Assembly (NCBI RefSeq): GCF_051958935.1
Contig: NZ_JBQCFP010000127.1
Location: forward strand, 1-64,000
Direction: 5' to 3'
Length of the DNA stretch: 64,000 nucleotides
Origin: Dokdonella_A sp051958935
GTDB lineage: Bacteria > Pseudomonadota > Gammaproteobacteria > Xanthomonadales > Rhodanobacteraceae
The translations under genes were made by a program, and so were the position numbers. Of the stretch, positions 50,092-58,314 are shown in pieces; the stretch's first letter is position 1; each line of letters starts with the position of its first letter. The notes under the pieces are model-generated. The model had not been told where the DNA came from, ran no database searches, and saw nothing but the letters and a program-made list of their open reading frames with translations.

Positions 50092-52440
50092 ATGACTGCG
50101 ACCGGTTTCGAATTCGGCGAGTACCGCTTCCTGCCTTCCGCGCGCGAGTTGTGGCGCGGCGCGCGCCACCTGACCTTGCCGCGCCGCACCTTCGAGTGCA
50201 TCGAGCACCTGATCGTGCACCGCGATCGCGCCGTCGGCCGCGACGAACTCGTCGCGGCGGTGTTCGGCCGCTCCAACGTTTCCGACGCACAGCTCGGCCA
50301 GATCGTGCTGCGCGCGCGCCGCGTGGTCGGCGACGACGGCAACGTGCAGCATACGATCCGCACGATCGCTGGCTACGGCTATCGCTGGGTCGCCGAGACG
50401 CGCGAGATCGAAACCGATACGGCCGGAGCGGAACCGGCTGCGATCCCGTCCGCGCCCGTGCCGCCGTCGGCGGCGCCGCGGCGAAAGGCGCGCCTCAGCT
50501 TCGCCATCGTGATCGCGGCGATCGCCGTCGTCGTGATCGCGCTCGCGTGCGTGCTGCTGCTCGCGCGCCGAGGAGCGACGCCATCCGGAACGCACGGCGT
50601 CGCCGGTGGCGAAACGCTCGCGGTGCTGCCGATCCAGGTCGATGGACTGCGCGATGACGCGTGGGTGCGCCTCGGCGCGATGGACCTCGTCGCCGAACGC
50701 CTGCGCCAGGCCGGGCTCGCGGTGCCGCCGAGCGAGAACGTGCTCGGCCTGCTTGCCACGTCCGCGAGTGGCCGGGCCGAAGCCGGCCTGCGCAGCGCCA
50801 CGGGCGCGCGCTACCTCGTGCGCGGCCGCGCGCATCACGACGCCGATGGCTGGCGCGTCGAACTCGCGGCGGAGCCCGAACACGGCATCGCGATTCCCGT
50901 CTCGTTCGCCGCACGCGAAGCGGTCGATGCCGCGCGTGGCGCGGGCGACCTGTTGCTCGCCGCACTCGGCAGGCGCACGCCGGCGAATGCGCGCGAATCC
51001 GACGCGGCGCTCGACGAAACCCTGCAGCGCGCGCGCGCGGCGATGCTGGCCAACGAACTCGATACCGCGCGCGCGATCCTTGGCGCGTCGCCGCAGCTCG
51101 CGGCCAGGCCCGCGCAACTTGCCTGGCGCCTCGCCCAGGTCGACCTCCGCGCGGGGCGCCTCGACCGTGCCGAGGCCGCGCTCGACCAGGTGCTCGCGCA
51201 GGCGGCGACGCAGGGCGATGCCGGGCTGCGTGCGGACGTGCTCGTCGCGCGCGGTTCGACGCGCATCCGCCGCGGTGCGTTCGACGACGGTGGTCGCGAC
51301 TTCGACGCCGCGCTTGCGCTGCTCGGCGAGCGGCACGCGCTCGCGCGCGGCCAGGCGTTGCTCGGTCGCGCCAACAGCCGGGTCGCCGCGCACCGCTCCG
51401 ATGAAGCACTCGCGGATTTCGGCGCCGCGCGCGTCGACCTCGAAGGCGCAGGTGACAGCCTCGGCGTCACCCGCGTCGACGCCAACCTCGGCATGCTCGA
51501 GCTCTACCGCGGCCGGCCCGCCGCCGCGCTCGATTATCTGCCTGGTGCGGCCGATCGCTTCCAGTCCTTCGGTGCGCTGCACGAGCTGCTGCTGACGCTG
51601 ACCGGCATCATCGAGGCGCAACTCGCGATGCTGCAGCGGGACGAGGCGGCCGCGACGGTCGAGCGCGCGTCGGCTTTGCGCGAGCGCATCAGCGATCCCG
51701 ACCAGCGCGTCGACCTGCTGCTCAACCGCGCGCAGGTGCAAAGCGGCGCGGGCGGCTACCGCGAGGCGCGCGCCGCCCTGCAGCAGGCCGCCGCGATCGC
51801 AACCTCGGGCAATCGCGTGTTGCGGGCGCGCCTGGATGCGCTCGAAGCGGACCTCGCCGCGCGCGAGCGGCGCTGGGACGACGCCGAACGCGCGGCGGCC
51901 GGCGCCCTCGCGGACTGGCCGGCGTCCGGCGCCGATGGCGATCGCAATGCGGTCGTGCGCCTGCGCCAGCGCGCGCTGTTTGCGCTCGACCGCGCCGGCG
52001 AGGCTCAGGCGCTGCTTGATCGCGCACGCGAGGCGCCGGTGACGGCCGCCGCCGAGCCCGGTGCCGTCGACGATGCGCTCGCGATGGCCGAATGGTGCAT
52101 CCACCGGCGCGACGACGGCTGTGCCGGGGCCTGGCTGCAGCACGCCGCGGCGAGCGCCGACCGGCGCGGCGTGCCGGCCGAGATCGTCGCGGTCGCCGCG
52201 GTGCAGGGCCCGTTTTTGCTCGACGCCGGCGAGCGCGATGCCGCGGTCGCGGTGATCGGCCGCGTCGCGCCGTGGGCGGCGCGCGATTTCGACAGCGCAT
52301 TGCTGCAACTGCGCCTGTTCCGCAGGCTCGGGCCGCGCGAGGCGTGGTTCAACGCGCTGCGCCAGGCGCAGGCGCTCGCCGGTGAACGCGAGATCGCACC
52401 GGCGCTGCTGGCGCCGCCGGACACTCCTGCCACGCGATGA
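50092..52440 (+). CDS. CadC-like winged-helix membrane regulator with TPR domain
   Basis: A 782-residue protein. Residues about 8-100 form an OmpR/PhoB-type winged helix (LTLPRRTFECIEHLIVHRDRAVGRDELVAAVFG, then LGQIVLRARRVVGDDG and TIRTIAGYGYRW). A Pro/Ala linker leads to one transmembrane helix (about 142-165, FAIVIAAIAVVVIALACVLLL). The periplasmic part starts with a TolB-like subdomain (LAVLPIQVDGLRDDAWVRLGAMDLVAERLR) and continues with TPR-like helices (RAALQQAAAIATSGNRVLRARLDALEADLA). CadC-type one-component regulators sense outside signals through the outer domain. The neighbouring secreted-protein genes are possible targets. Confidence 0.87.
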   Translation: MTATGFEFGEYRFLPSARELWRGARHLTLPRRTFECIEHLIVHRDRAVGRDELVAAVFGRSNVSDAQLGQIVLRARRVVGDDGNVQHTIRTIAGYGYRWVAETREIETDTAGAEPAAIPSAPVPPSAAPRRKARLSFAIVIAAIAVVVIALACVLLLARRGATPSGTHGVAGGETLAVLPIQVDGLRDDAWVRLGAMDLVAERLRQAGLAVPPSENVLGLLATSASGRAEAGLRSATGARYLVRGRAHHDADGWRVELAAEPEHGIAIPVSFAAREAVDAARGAGDLLLAALGRRTPANARESDAALDETLQRARAAMLANELDTARAILGASPQLAARPAQLAWRLAQVDLRAGRLDRAEAALDQVLAQAATQGDAGLRADVLVARGSTRIRRGAFDDGGRDFDAALALLGERHALARGQALLGRANSRVAAHRSDEALADFGAARVDLEGAGDSLGVTRVDANLGMLELYRGRPAAALDYLPGAADRFQSFGALHELLLTLTGIIEAQLAMLQRDEAAATVERASALRERISDPDQRVDLLLNRAQVQSGAGGYREARAALQQAAAIATSGNRVLRARLDALEADLAARERRWDDAERAAAGALADWPASGADGDRNAVVRLRQRALFALDRAGEAQALLDRAREAPVTAAAEPGAVDDALAMAEWCIHRRDDGCAGAWLQHAAASADRRGVPAEIVAVAAVQGPFLLDAGERDAAVAVIGRVAPWAARDFDSALLQLRLFRRLGPREAWFNALRQAQALAGEREIAPALLAPPDTPATR

Positions 52441-52555
52441 ATGCGTTGCTCATGTCGCGCGGACGGGCTCGTCACGCGCTTGGAACGCGCTTGGAGTGAC
52501 CGCGCATCGGGGCGCACGGAAGCTCGGGTCCACCATCGACTGCCGGAGCCGTTCC

Positions 52556-53752
52556 ATGATCGCGTCACCGCCGCCCGTCCGCCCGTTCCTGCGTCCGCTC
52601 TGCGCGGCGCTGCTGCTGTGCAGCGCGTCCGCCATGGCCGATTCGGTCACGCTTGCCGAACTGCCCGCGCCCGATGGCTACGCGGTCACCGGCGCGACCA
52701 ACATCGCGGCCGATGGCACGGTCATCGGCGTCGCCTATCCCGACGGCCTCGTCGTGCGCTGGCAGCCGGGTGCCGCGCCGGAGGTGCTCGGTGGCGGCCT
52801 CACGTTCACGCTCGACAATGTCACGCCGCTCATGTCGAAGTACGGCGACGTGATCGCGACCACCGGCTATTTCGACGAGGGCGGCGAGGCGCCCGTGGCC
52901 GCGCCGGAACTGTGGACCGGCGGCACCGACTGGGCGCGCATCACGGGCGCGAGCGCCGAGCTCGGCAGCGCGTCGGTGTTCGGCATCTCCTCCGACGGCC
53001 ACGTGCTGACCGGAGCCGCCGAGCCGGCCGTGCCGCCGGCGGAAGGTCCGTGGCCCCAGCTGCCATGGATGTGGACCGCGGCGGGCGGCCAAGTGCGGCT
53101 CGCGCTGCCGGCCGACGCGTTCAGCGCGCAGGCATGGGCCGCATCGAACGACGGTCACGTCGTCGCCGGCTTCGGCCAGACCTCGTCGGGCGATTTCACC
53201 CGCTACGCGATGCGCTGGGACGACGGCGTGCCGAGCTGGATCACGGACGCGGAAGGCCAGCGCGTCGGCCAGGTGATCGGTTGCAACAGCGACTGCTCGG
53301 TCATCGTCGGTGCCGGCGTCGAAAACGGCATGGGCGACCCGCGTGCGTGGCGCTGGCGCGCGGGCACGGGCATCGAGTACCTCGACCTGCCCGAGGGCGC
53401 GCAGGCCGGCGCGGTGACCTACGCGTTCGAATCGAGCGAGGACGGCAACGTCGTCGTCGGCAGCTATGTCGTGTTCGATCCGAATCTGGGTCCGACCAAC
53501 CACGGCTTCTACTGGACCGCCGCCGACGGCCCGCACGACATCACCGCCTTCCTCGCCGACTGGGGCATCGAGTTCGGCGCCGCCGACTGGGTCGACCTGC
53601 TGGTCGTCGGCGTTACCCCGGACGGGCGCACCCTGCTGCTCAACGGCCTCGACGCCGAATACCAGCGACGGCGCGCGGTCGTGCAGGTCGAGCAGGACGA
53701 CTGGATCTTCGCGGACGGCTTCGACGGCTTCGGTCCGCTGCGCGTGCATTGA
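52556..53752 (+). CDS. Secreted HAF-repeat-like protein with internal IFADGFD motif
   Basis: A 398-residue exported protein from ATG 52556; the signal peptide ends ASAMA. Repeats of the extracellular HAF type are visible: VTGATNIAADGTVIGVAYPDG, GISSDGHVLTGAAE, AASNDGHVVAGFGQ, GCNSDCSVIVGAG and ESSEDGNVVVGSY, each a blade of a propeller with D-G-x-V-V-G. A DDWIFADGFDG motif near the end is followed by seven more residues (FGPLRVH), so the tail is slightly extended. The function is unknown. Confidence 0.8.
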   Translation: MIASPPPVRPFLRPLCAALLLCSASAMADSVTLAELPAPDGYAVTGATNIAADGTVIGVAYPDGLVVRWQPGAAPEVLGGGLTFTLDNVTPLMSKYGDVIATTGYFDEGGEAPVAAPELWTGGTDWARITGASAELGSASVFGISSDGHVLTGAAEPAVPPAEGPWPQLPWMWTAAGGQVRLALPADAFSAQAWAASNDGHVVAGFGQTSSGDFTRYAMRWDDGVPSWITDAEGQRVGQVIGCNSDCSVIVGAGVENGMGDPRAWRWRAGTGIEYLDLPEGAQAGAVTYAFESSEDGNVVVGSYVVFDPNLGPTNHGFYWTAADGPHDITAFLADWGIEFGAADWVDLLVVGVTPDGRTLLLNGLDAEYQRRRAVVQVEQDDWIFADGFDGFGPLRVH

Positions 53753-53769
53753 ACGCGCGCGGCGCCCGC

Positions 53770-55941
53770 TCAATAGAGATCGACCGGGTCGACGTCGATC
53801 GACCAGCGCACGCGGCGCTCGTCCGGCAGCGCGCGCACCGCATCTAGCCACGGCGGCAGGAATGCCTGCAACGCCGTGCGCTCGCCGGCTTCGGCGAGAA
53901 CCTGCGCGCGCCACGCGCCGGCACGGCGCGGCATCGGCGCGGCGAGCGGCCCATGCAGGGTCACGCCGGCCGCGCGTGGCGCGGCCGCAGCGGCCGCGCG
54001 CAGGAAGCGGTCGAGCAGGTCCTGCTGCGGCGCCTCCGCGCGCAGCAGCGCGAACTGCACGTACGGCGGCAGGCCGGCGTCGCGACGCTCGTCGAGCAGG
54101 CGCGCGGCGAGCGCGCGATAGCCGCCGTTGAGCAGGACCTCGAGCAGCGGATGCGCGGGGTCGTGTGTCTGCAGGATCACCGTGCCGGGACGATCGGCGC
54201 GCCCGGCGCGCCCGGCGACCTGCACGACCAGCTGGCCGAGGCGCTCGCCGGAGCGGAAGTCGACGCTGTAGAGCCCTTCGTCGACGCCGACCACGACGAC
54301 CAGCGTGAGATGCGGCAGGTCGTGGCCCTTGGCGAGCATCTGCGTTCCCACGAGGATGCGCGCGCCCGCTTCCGGCAGGCTGTCGAGCAGCGCGTCGCGC
54401 AGGCGCCGCCCGCGCGTCGTGTCGCGGTCGACGCGCACCACCGGCACGTCCGGGAACTGCGCGCCGAGCGCATCCTCGAGTCGCTCGGTGCCTTCGCCGA
54501 GCGCATGGAGTGCGAGCCCGGCGCACGACGGGCACGCATTCGGCACGCGCTCCTCGTGGCCGCAGTGATGGCAGCGCAGGCGGTGTTCGCGCTTGTGCAG
54601 GGTGAGCGCGCGCTCGCAGTCGGGGCAGCGCGCGCTCCAGCCGCAGTCGTGGCAGAGCAGCACCGGCGCATAGCCGCGCCGGTTGCGGAACACGAGCACC
54701 TGTTCGCCGCGCGCGAGGCAGGCGCCGATCGCCTCGAGCGCAGGTTGCGCGAGGCCGTGCTGCAGGCGTTGCCGGCGCAAGTCGATCACGCGCAGCGCCG
54801 GCGGCCGCGCGTTGCCGGCGCGCTCGTCCAGGCGCAGCTGCCGGTAGCGTTGCGCATCGGCGTTGGCGAGGCTTTCCAGCGACGGCGTCGCCGAGCCGAG
54901 CACGACCGGGATGCCGAGTGCCTTGCCGCGCACGAGCGCGAGATCGCGCGCGTGGTAGCGAAAGCCTTCCTGCTGCTTGTACGACGCGTCGTGCTCCTCG
55001 TCGACGACGATGACGCCGGGCCGCGCGAGCGGAACGAGCACGGCCGAACGCGTGCCGAGCACGAGCGGCGCCTCGCCGCGCGCGGCGGCGAGCCAGGCGC
55101 GTGCGCGCTCGACCTCACCGAGGCCGGAGTGCAGGGCGGCGACTTCGACACCGAGGCGTTCGCGGAAACGACGCAGCGCCTGCGGCGTCAGCGCGATTTC
55201 CGGCACGAGCACGAGCGCCTGGCGGCCACGCGCGAGGCAGTCGCGGATGATCTCGAGGTACACCTCGGTCTTGCCGCTGCCGGTGACGCCGTCGAGCAGG
55301 AACGGAGCGAACCCGCCGGCGGCGCGAATCACTCCCTGCGCGGCCGCGCGTTGCGCTTCGTTGAGCGGCGGACCTGCGACACCCGGGGCGGCGCGGGCCG
55401 GTGCCATGAGGCGGCACGCCACGATCCAGCCGCGCGCGAGCGCGTTGCGCCGCGCGGCGGCACCGGCGAGTGCATCGAGCCTGACGGTCGCGAGCGCGCC
55501 CGCCGCGAGCGCCTCGAGCAGCGCGGCGACGCGCGTGCCGCGGCGCGCGACGCCGCCCGCGAGCGCGTCCCGGCCGGCGGGCGTGAGCTCGGCCGCGGCG
55601 ATACCCGCCGCCGGCAGGGCGCGCGCGCTGCGCAGGCTCGTCGGCAGCGCCGCGAACAGTACTTCGCCGAGAGGGTGCTGGTAGTAACGCGCGGCCCAGC
55701 GCAGGGTCGCGAGCAGCTCGCCGCCGAGCAGCGGCTCCTCGTCGAGCACGTCGCCTGCGACCTTGAGGCGCGCATCGTCGAGCGTGGAGGCGTCGACGCG
55801 CTCGGCGACGATGCCGACCCGCTCGCGCCGGCCGAACGGTACGCACACGCGGCTGCCGACCGGCGCCACCGTGGCGCCTTCCCGGTAATCGAACAGCGTG
55901 TGCAACGGCACGGGCAGGGCGACGCGCAGGATCGAAGTCAT
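53770..55941 (-). CDS. priA: Primosomal helicase PriA
   Basis: A 723-residue 3'-5' helicase that restarts stalled replication forks by loading the primosome. ATG 55941 begins the 3'-DNA-end binding domain (ILRVALPVPLHTLFDYREG). Walker A LDGVTGSGKTEVYLE, DEEH box VVDEEHDASYKQQEGFRYHARD, GSATPSLE, and the zinc-binding region with eight cysteines (CHDCGWSARCPDCE, CHHCGHEERVPNACPSC) interrupt the C-terminal helicase domain (AGRAGRADRPG). Complete. Confidence 0.97.
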   Translation of the reverse strand: MTSILRVALPVPLHTLFDYREGATVAPVGSRVCVPFGRRERVGIVAERVDASTLDDARLKVAGDVLDEEPLLGGELLATLRWAARYYQHPLGEVLFAALPTSLRSARALPAAGIAAAELTPAGRDALAGGVARRGTRVAALLEALAAGALATVRLDALAGAAARRNALARGWIVACRLMAPARAAPGVAGPPLNEAQRAAAQGVIRAAGGFAPFLLDGVTGSGKTEVYLEIIRDCLARGRQALVLVPEIALTPQALRRFRERLGVEVAALHSGLGEVERARAWLAAARGEAPLVLGTRSAVLVPLARPGVIVVDEEHDASYKQQEGFRYHARDLALVRGKALGIPVVLGSATPSLESLANADAQRYRQLRLDERAGNARPPALRVIDLRRQRLQHGLAQPALEAIGACLARGEQVLVFRNRRGYAPVLLCHDCGWSARCPDCERALTLHKREHRLRCHHCGHEERVPNACPSCAGLALHALGEGTERLEDALGAQFPDVPVVRVDRDTTRGRRLRDALLDSLPEAGARILVGTQMLAKGHDLPHLTLVVVVGVDEGLYSVDFRSGERLGQLVVQVAGRAGRADRPGTVILQTHDPAHPLLEVLLNGGYRALAARLLDERRDAGLPPYVQFALLRAEAPQQDLLDRFLRAAAAAAPRAAGVTLHGPLAAPMPRRAGAWRAQVLAEAGERTALQAFLPPWLDAVRALPDERRVRWSIDVDPVDLY

Positions 55942-56410
55942 GGCCGGTGGAAGGCGGAAAACCCGCGCAGGATGCAGTGTAGTCCGGGCGAGCGCAGCAT
56001 GCCGGCCCGCTTGCCGTCGGTTTCTCACGTAACTATCAGAAAAACACCCTAAGTCACCACGGCAGCGGGGAAAACCCGCTTATCCACAACCTATGTGGAT
56101 AACTCTGTGGATCACTGCGCCGCGAGCCCTGTGCGAGGCGCGAAACCAAGCCGTGCGATACGGGTTGGTGAAAGTTTAATCAATCTGTAATGCGCCTTTG
56201 CATTCAATGCGTTACGCGCGCCTGCCGGTTCCGCTGCGGGATTCGTGCGTGCTTGTGCAGCATCCCGACGCCGCTCGCGCACGGCTGTGTACAACCGCTT
56301 GACACCGGAGCGCGCTGTCGTTCCTCGAATGCCGCGGCGAACGCGCCGTCAACGGATCCGCTGCGCGTGCGTTGGAGGGTCACGAAAGCCCCCGGAAAGG
56401 CCGCCGCACG
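55942..56410. other. priA-sigma divergent spacer with AT-rich block
   Basis: A 469-bp region with no gene. From about 56020 to 56215 it is clearly AT-richer than its surroundings (GTTTAATCAATCTGTAATGC). It holds three DnaA-box-like sites, given separately. Confidence 0.5.
56080..56114. promoter_or_regulatory. Cluster of DnaA-box-like sites upstream of priA
   Basis: TTATCCACA (56080-56088) and inverted TGTGGATAA (56094-56102) both match the strong DnaA-box consensus TTATNCACA; TGTGGATCA (56106-56114) differs by one base. They lie 140-170 bp upstream of the priA start. Possible roles: DnaA control of priA, a titration site, or a relic origin. Confidence 0.75.
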
Positions 56411-57004
56411 ATGCTTCCTGCTTCCCTGATGGCGATTCCCGACGAGCGCATGACCGACGACGCCGGGCAGCTCGAGGATTCGCGCGCGATCGAACGTTTC
56501 CTGCGCTCGGTCGAGCGGCGCGCGCTGCGCATGGCGGAACTCGCCACGCGCCAGCGCGAGGAGGCGATCGACCTCGTGCAGGACGCGATGTTCGGCTTCG
56601 TGCGCAGCTACGGCGCACGCGACGCCGCGGAATGGCCGCCCCTGTTCTGGCGCGTGCTCGACAGTCGCATCCATGACTGGCATCGGCGCCAGCGTGTGCG
56701 CGGGCGCTGGTTCACCTGGCTCGACCGGCGCGAGGAGGACGGCGATGATCCGCTCGCGGCCGTGCCGGATGCGCGCGAGCCTGGCCCGCTCGCCCGTCTG
56801 GCCGACGGCGAGGCGGCGCTCGCCCTAGCCGCCGCGTTGCAGGCGTTGCCGTTGCGCCAGCGCCAGGCGTTCCTGCTGCGCCTGTGGGAGGGGCTCGACG
56901 TCGCCGCCACCGCGAGCGCGATGCGCTGCAGCGAAGGCAGCGTCAAGACCCATCTGTCGCGCGCACTCGCCAACCTGCGCAACCGCCTGGAGCCGCACCG
57001 ATGA
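56411..57004 (+). CDS. ECF-type sigma factor
   Basis: A 197-residue sigma-70-family factor from ATG 56411 (GGAAAGG upstream); an in-frame TTG at 56372 is less likely. Region 2 is EEAIDLVQDAMFGFVRSYG, then FWRVLDSRIHDWHRRQRVRGRWFTWLDR. Region 4 is LPLRQRQAFLLRLWEGLDVAATASAMRCSEGSVKTHLSRALANLR. First gene of a three-gene operon; it overlaps the next by ATGA. Confidence 0.9.
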   Translation: MLPASLMAIPDERMTDDAGQLEDSRAIERFLRSVERRALRMAELATRQREEAIDLVQDAMFGFVRSYGARDAAEWPPLFWRVLDSRIHDWHRRQRVRGRWFTWLDRREEDGDDPLAAVPDAREPGPLARLADGEAALALAAALQALPLRQRQAFLLRLWEGLDVAATASAMRCSEGSVKTHLSRALANLRNRLEPHR

Positions 57005-57369
57005 ACACACCGCCGCGCGACCCTTGGCTCGAGCGCTCGCTCGCCTTGCTCGACCAATCGGCCGAGTCGCTCGATGCGGCGACGCTGTCGCGTCTCAACC
57101 GTGCGCGCCACGCCGCGCTCGCGCAGCCGCATCGGCGCCACTGGCGCGTCGGTCTCGCGCTCGCCATCACGGGCGCGCTCGTACTCGCGCTCGGCGTCGG
57201 CCATCGCCGCGGCTCCGCGCCCGCACCGCAGCTGCCAGCGGAGCATGCCTCCGTGTCCGCTGGCGGTACGCTGGACGTGCTGGCCGCCGACGACGACAGT
57301 CTCGAACTCACCGAGGATCTGGACTTCTATGCCTGGCTCGATGCCCAGCAACACGACGTCGACGGCTGA
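57001..57369 (+). CDS. Single-pass membrane protein, possible anti-sigma factor
   Basis: A 122-residue protein with an N-terminal cytosolic half of about 47 residues, one transmembrane helix (about 49-67, VGLALAITGALVLALGVGH) and an acidic periplasmic tail (DDDSLELTEDLDFYAWLDAQ). Size, topology and its position directly behind a sigma gene suggest an anti-sigma factor of the DUF3619 type, although no ZAS zinc motif is present. It overlaps the following gene by 29 bp. Confidence 0.65.
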   Translation: MNTPPRDPWLERSLALLDQSAESLDAATLSRLNRARHAALAQPHRRHWRVGLALAITGALVLALGVGHRRGSAPAPQLPAEHASVSAGGTLDVLAADDDSLELTEDLDFYAWLDAQQHDVDG

Positions 57370-58075
57370 CGCGCGCCCGCTGCTGCGCCTGCTGCTCGCC
57401 GCGGTGCTCGCGTGCGGCAGCGTGAGCGCCGCCGAGCCGCCCGCGACGGTGCCGGCGGAGCCGGCGCGCACCGAGTGGTCGCAGCTCGACGCCACCGAGC
57501 AGCGCGTGCTCGCGCCGATGCAGGCGCAGTGGACCGCGCTGGCGCCACGCTCGCAGCAGCGTCTGCGCGACGTTGCCGCGCGCTGGCAGGCGGCTACGGC
57601 GCTCCGGCGCGCGGTGATCGAGCGGCGCATCGCGCGGTGGGCGTCGCTCACGCCCGAGCAGCGCAGCGATCTCGCCGAGCGCTACGAAAAATTCAAACGA
57701 CTGCCGCCCGACCAGCAGCAGGAGCTGCGCGAGGCGTTTCGCCGCTTCCGCGCGCTGCCGCCGGAACGGCGTGCCGCGCTGCGCGAGCGCTACGAGGCGA
57801 TGTCGCCGGCCGAGCGGAGTGCCTTCGTCGCCGGCGCGCAGGCCGAACGCCGCGCCGATGGCTGGCGCCGCCTGCTCGCCGACGTGCCGCCCGCACAGCG
57901 CCCGGCACTGCGCGCGATGTGGCAGTCGCTCACGCTCGACCAGCGCCATACCTTGCGGCGCCATGCGCAGTCGCTGTCGGTCGACGCGCGCGCCGACTTG
58001 CGCCGGCGCCTGCTCGCGATGACCCCGGCGCAACGCAGCGACTTCATCGCGGCGCTGCCGTCGTCACCGCCGTAA
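57341..58075 (+). CDS. DUF3106 secreted protein
   Basis: A 244-residue exported protein from ATG 57341 (57329 also in frame); the signal peptide ends GSVSAAEP. The body is a string of helical units with the DUF3106 pattern W-x-L-x-P-x-x-R-x-x-L: WTALAPRSQQRLRDVA, RWASLTPEQRSDLAERYEKFKRLPPDQQQELREAFRRFRALPPERRAALRERYEAM. Such proteins are periplasmic and of unknown role. The operon with a sigma factor and its probable anti-sigma suggests an envelope-stress link. Confidence 0.8.
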   Translation: MPSNTTSTADARPLLRLLLAAVLACGSVSAAEPPATVPAEPARTEWSQLDATEQRVLAPMQAQWTALAPRSQQRLRDVAARWQAATALRRAVIERRIARWASLTPEQRSDLAERYEKFKRLPPDQQQELREAFRRFRALPPERRAALRERYEAMSPAERSAFVAGAQAERRADGWRRLLADVPPAQRPALRAMWQSLTLDQRHTLRRHAQSLSVDARADLRRRLLAMTPAQRSDFIAALPSSPP

Positions 58076-58278
58076 GGCGGGACGCAGGCGGGGCACACGA
58101 CCGCGCGTCCCACCGCGCACCGCAGGCCGCTCCGCTCGAACCCGATGGGACTTGCGGTCGCGCGAATACGTGACGTGCATTCGCGCCGCTGCGTCCGACC
58201 CCTGCCGGTCCCCGCGGCGCGCGTGCGTGCAGGGCGATGCGCGCATCGCGCGCGCCGCGGCTCGGGCCGCGGTACTCC

Positions 58279-58314
58279 GGCGGGACTCGCCGCTGCGCGG
58301 CTCGACCCGCCCTA
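58279..58314. repeat. Dispersed repeat, family C, overlapping DUF3667 stop
   Basis: Exact inverted copy of the 36 bases at 23815-23850 (GGCGGGACTCGCCGCTGCGC ... CCTA). Its last three bases CTA (58312-58314) are the TAG stop of the minus-strand DUF3667 gene. It lies in the 236-bp spacer after the DUF3106 gene, which otherwise shows no feature. Confidence 0.9.

Noticed and set aside
56020..56215. Chromosomal origin oriC
   Set aside because: The DnaA boxes and AT-rich stretch are suggestive, but there is no dnaA, rpmH, dnaN or gidA nearby and only three boxes.
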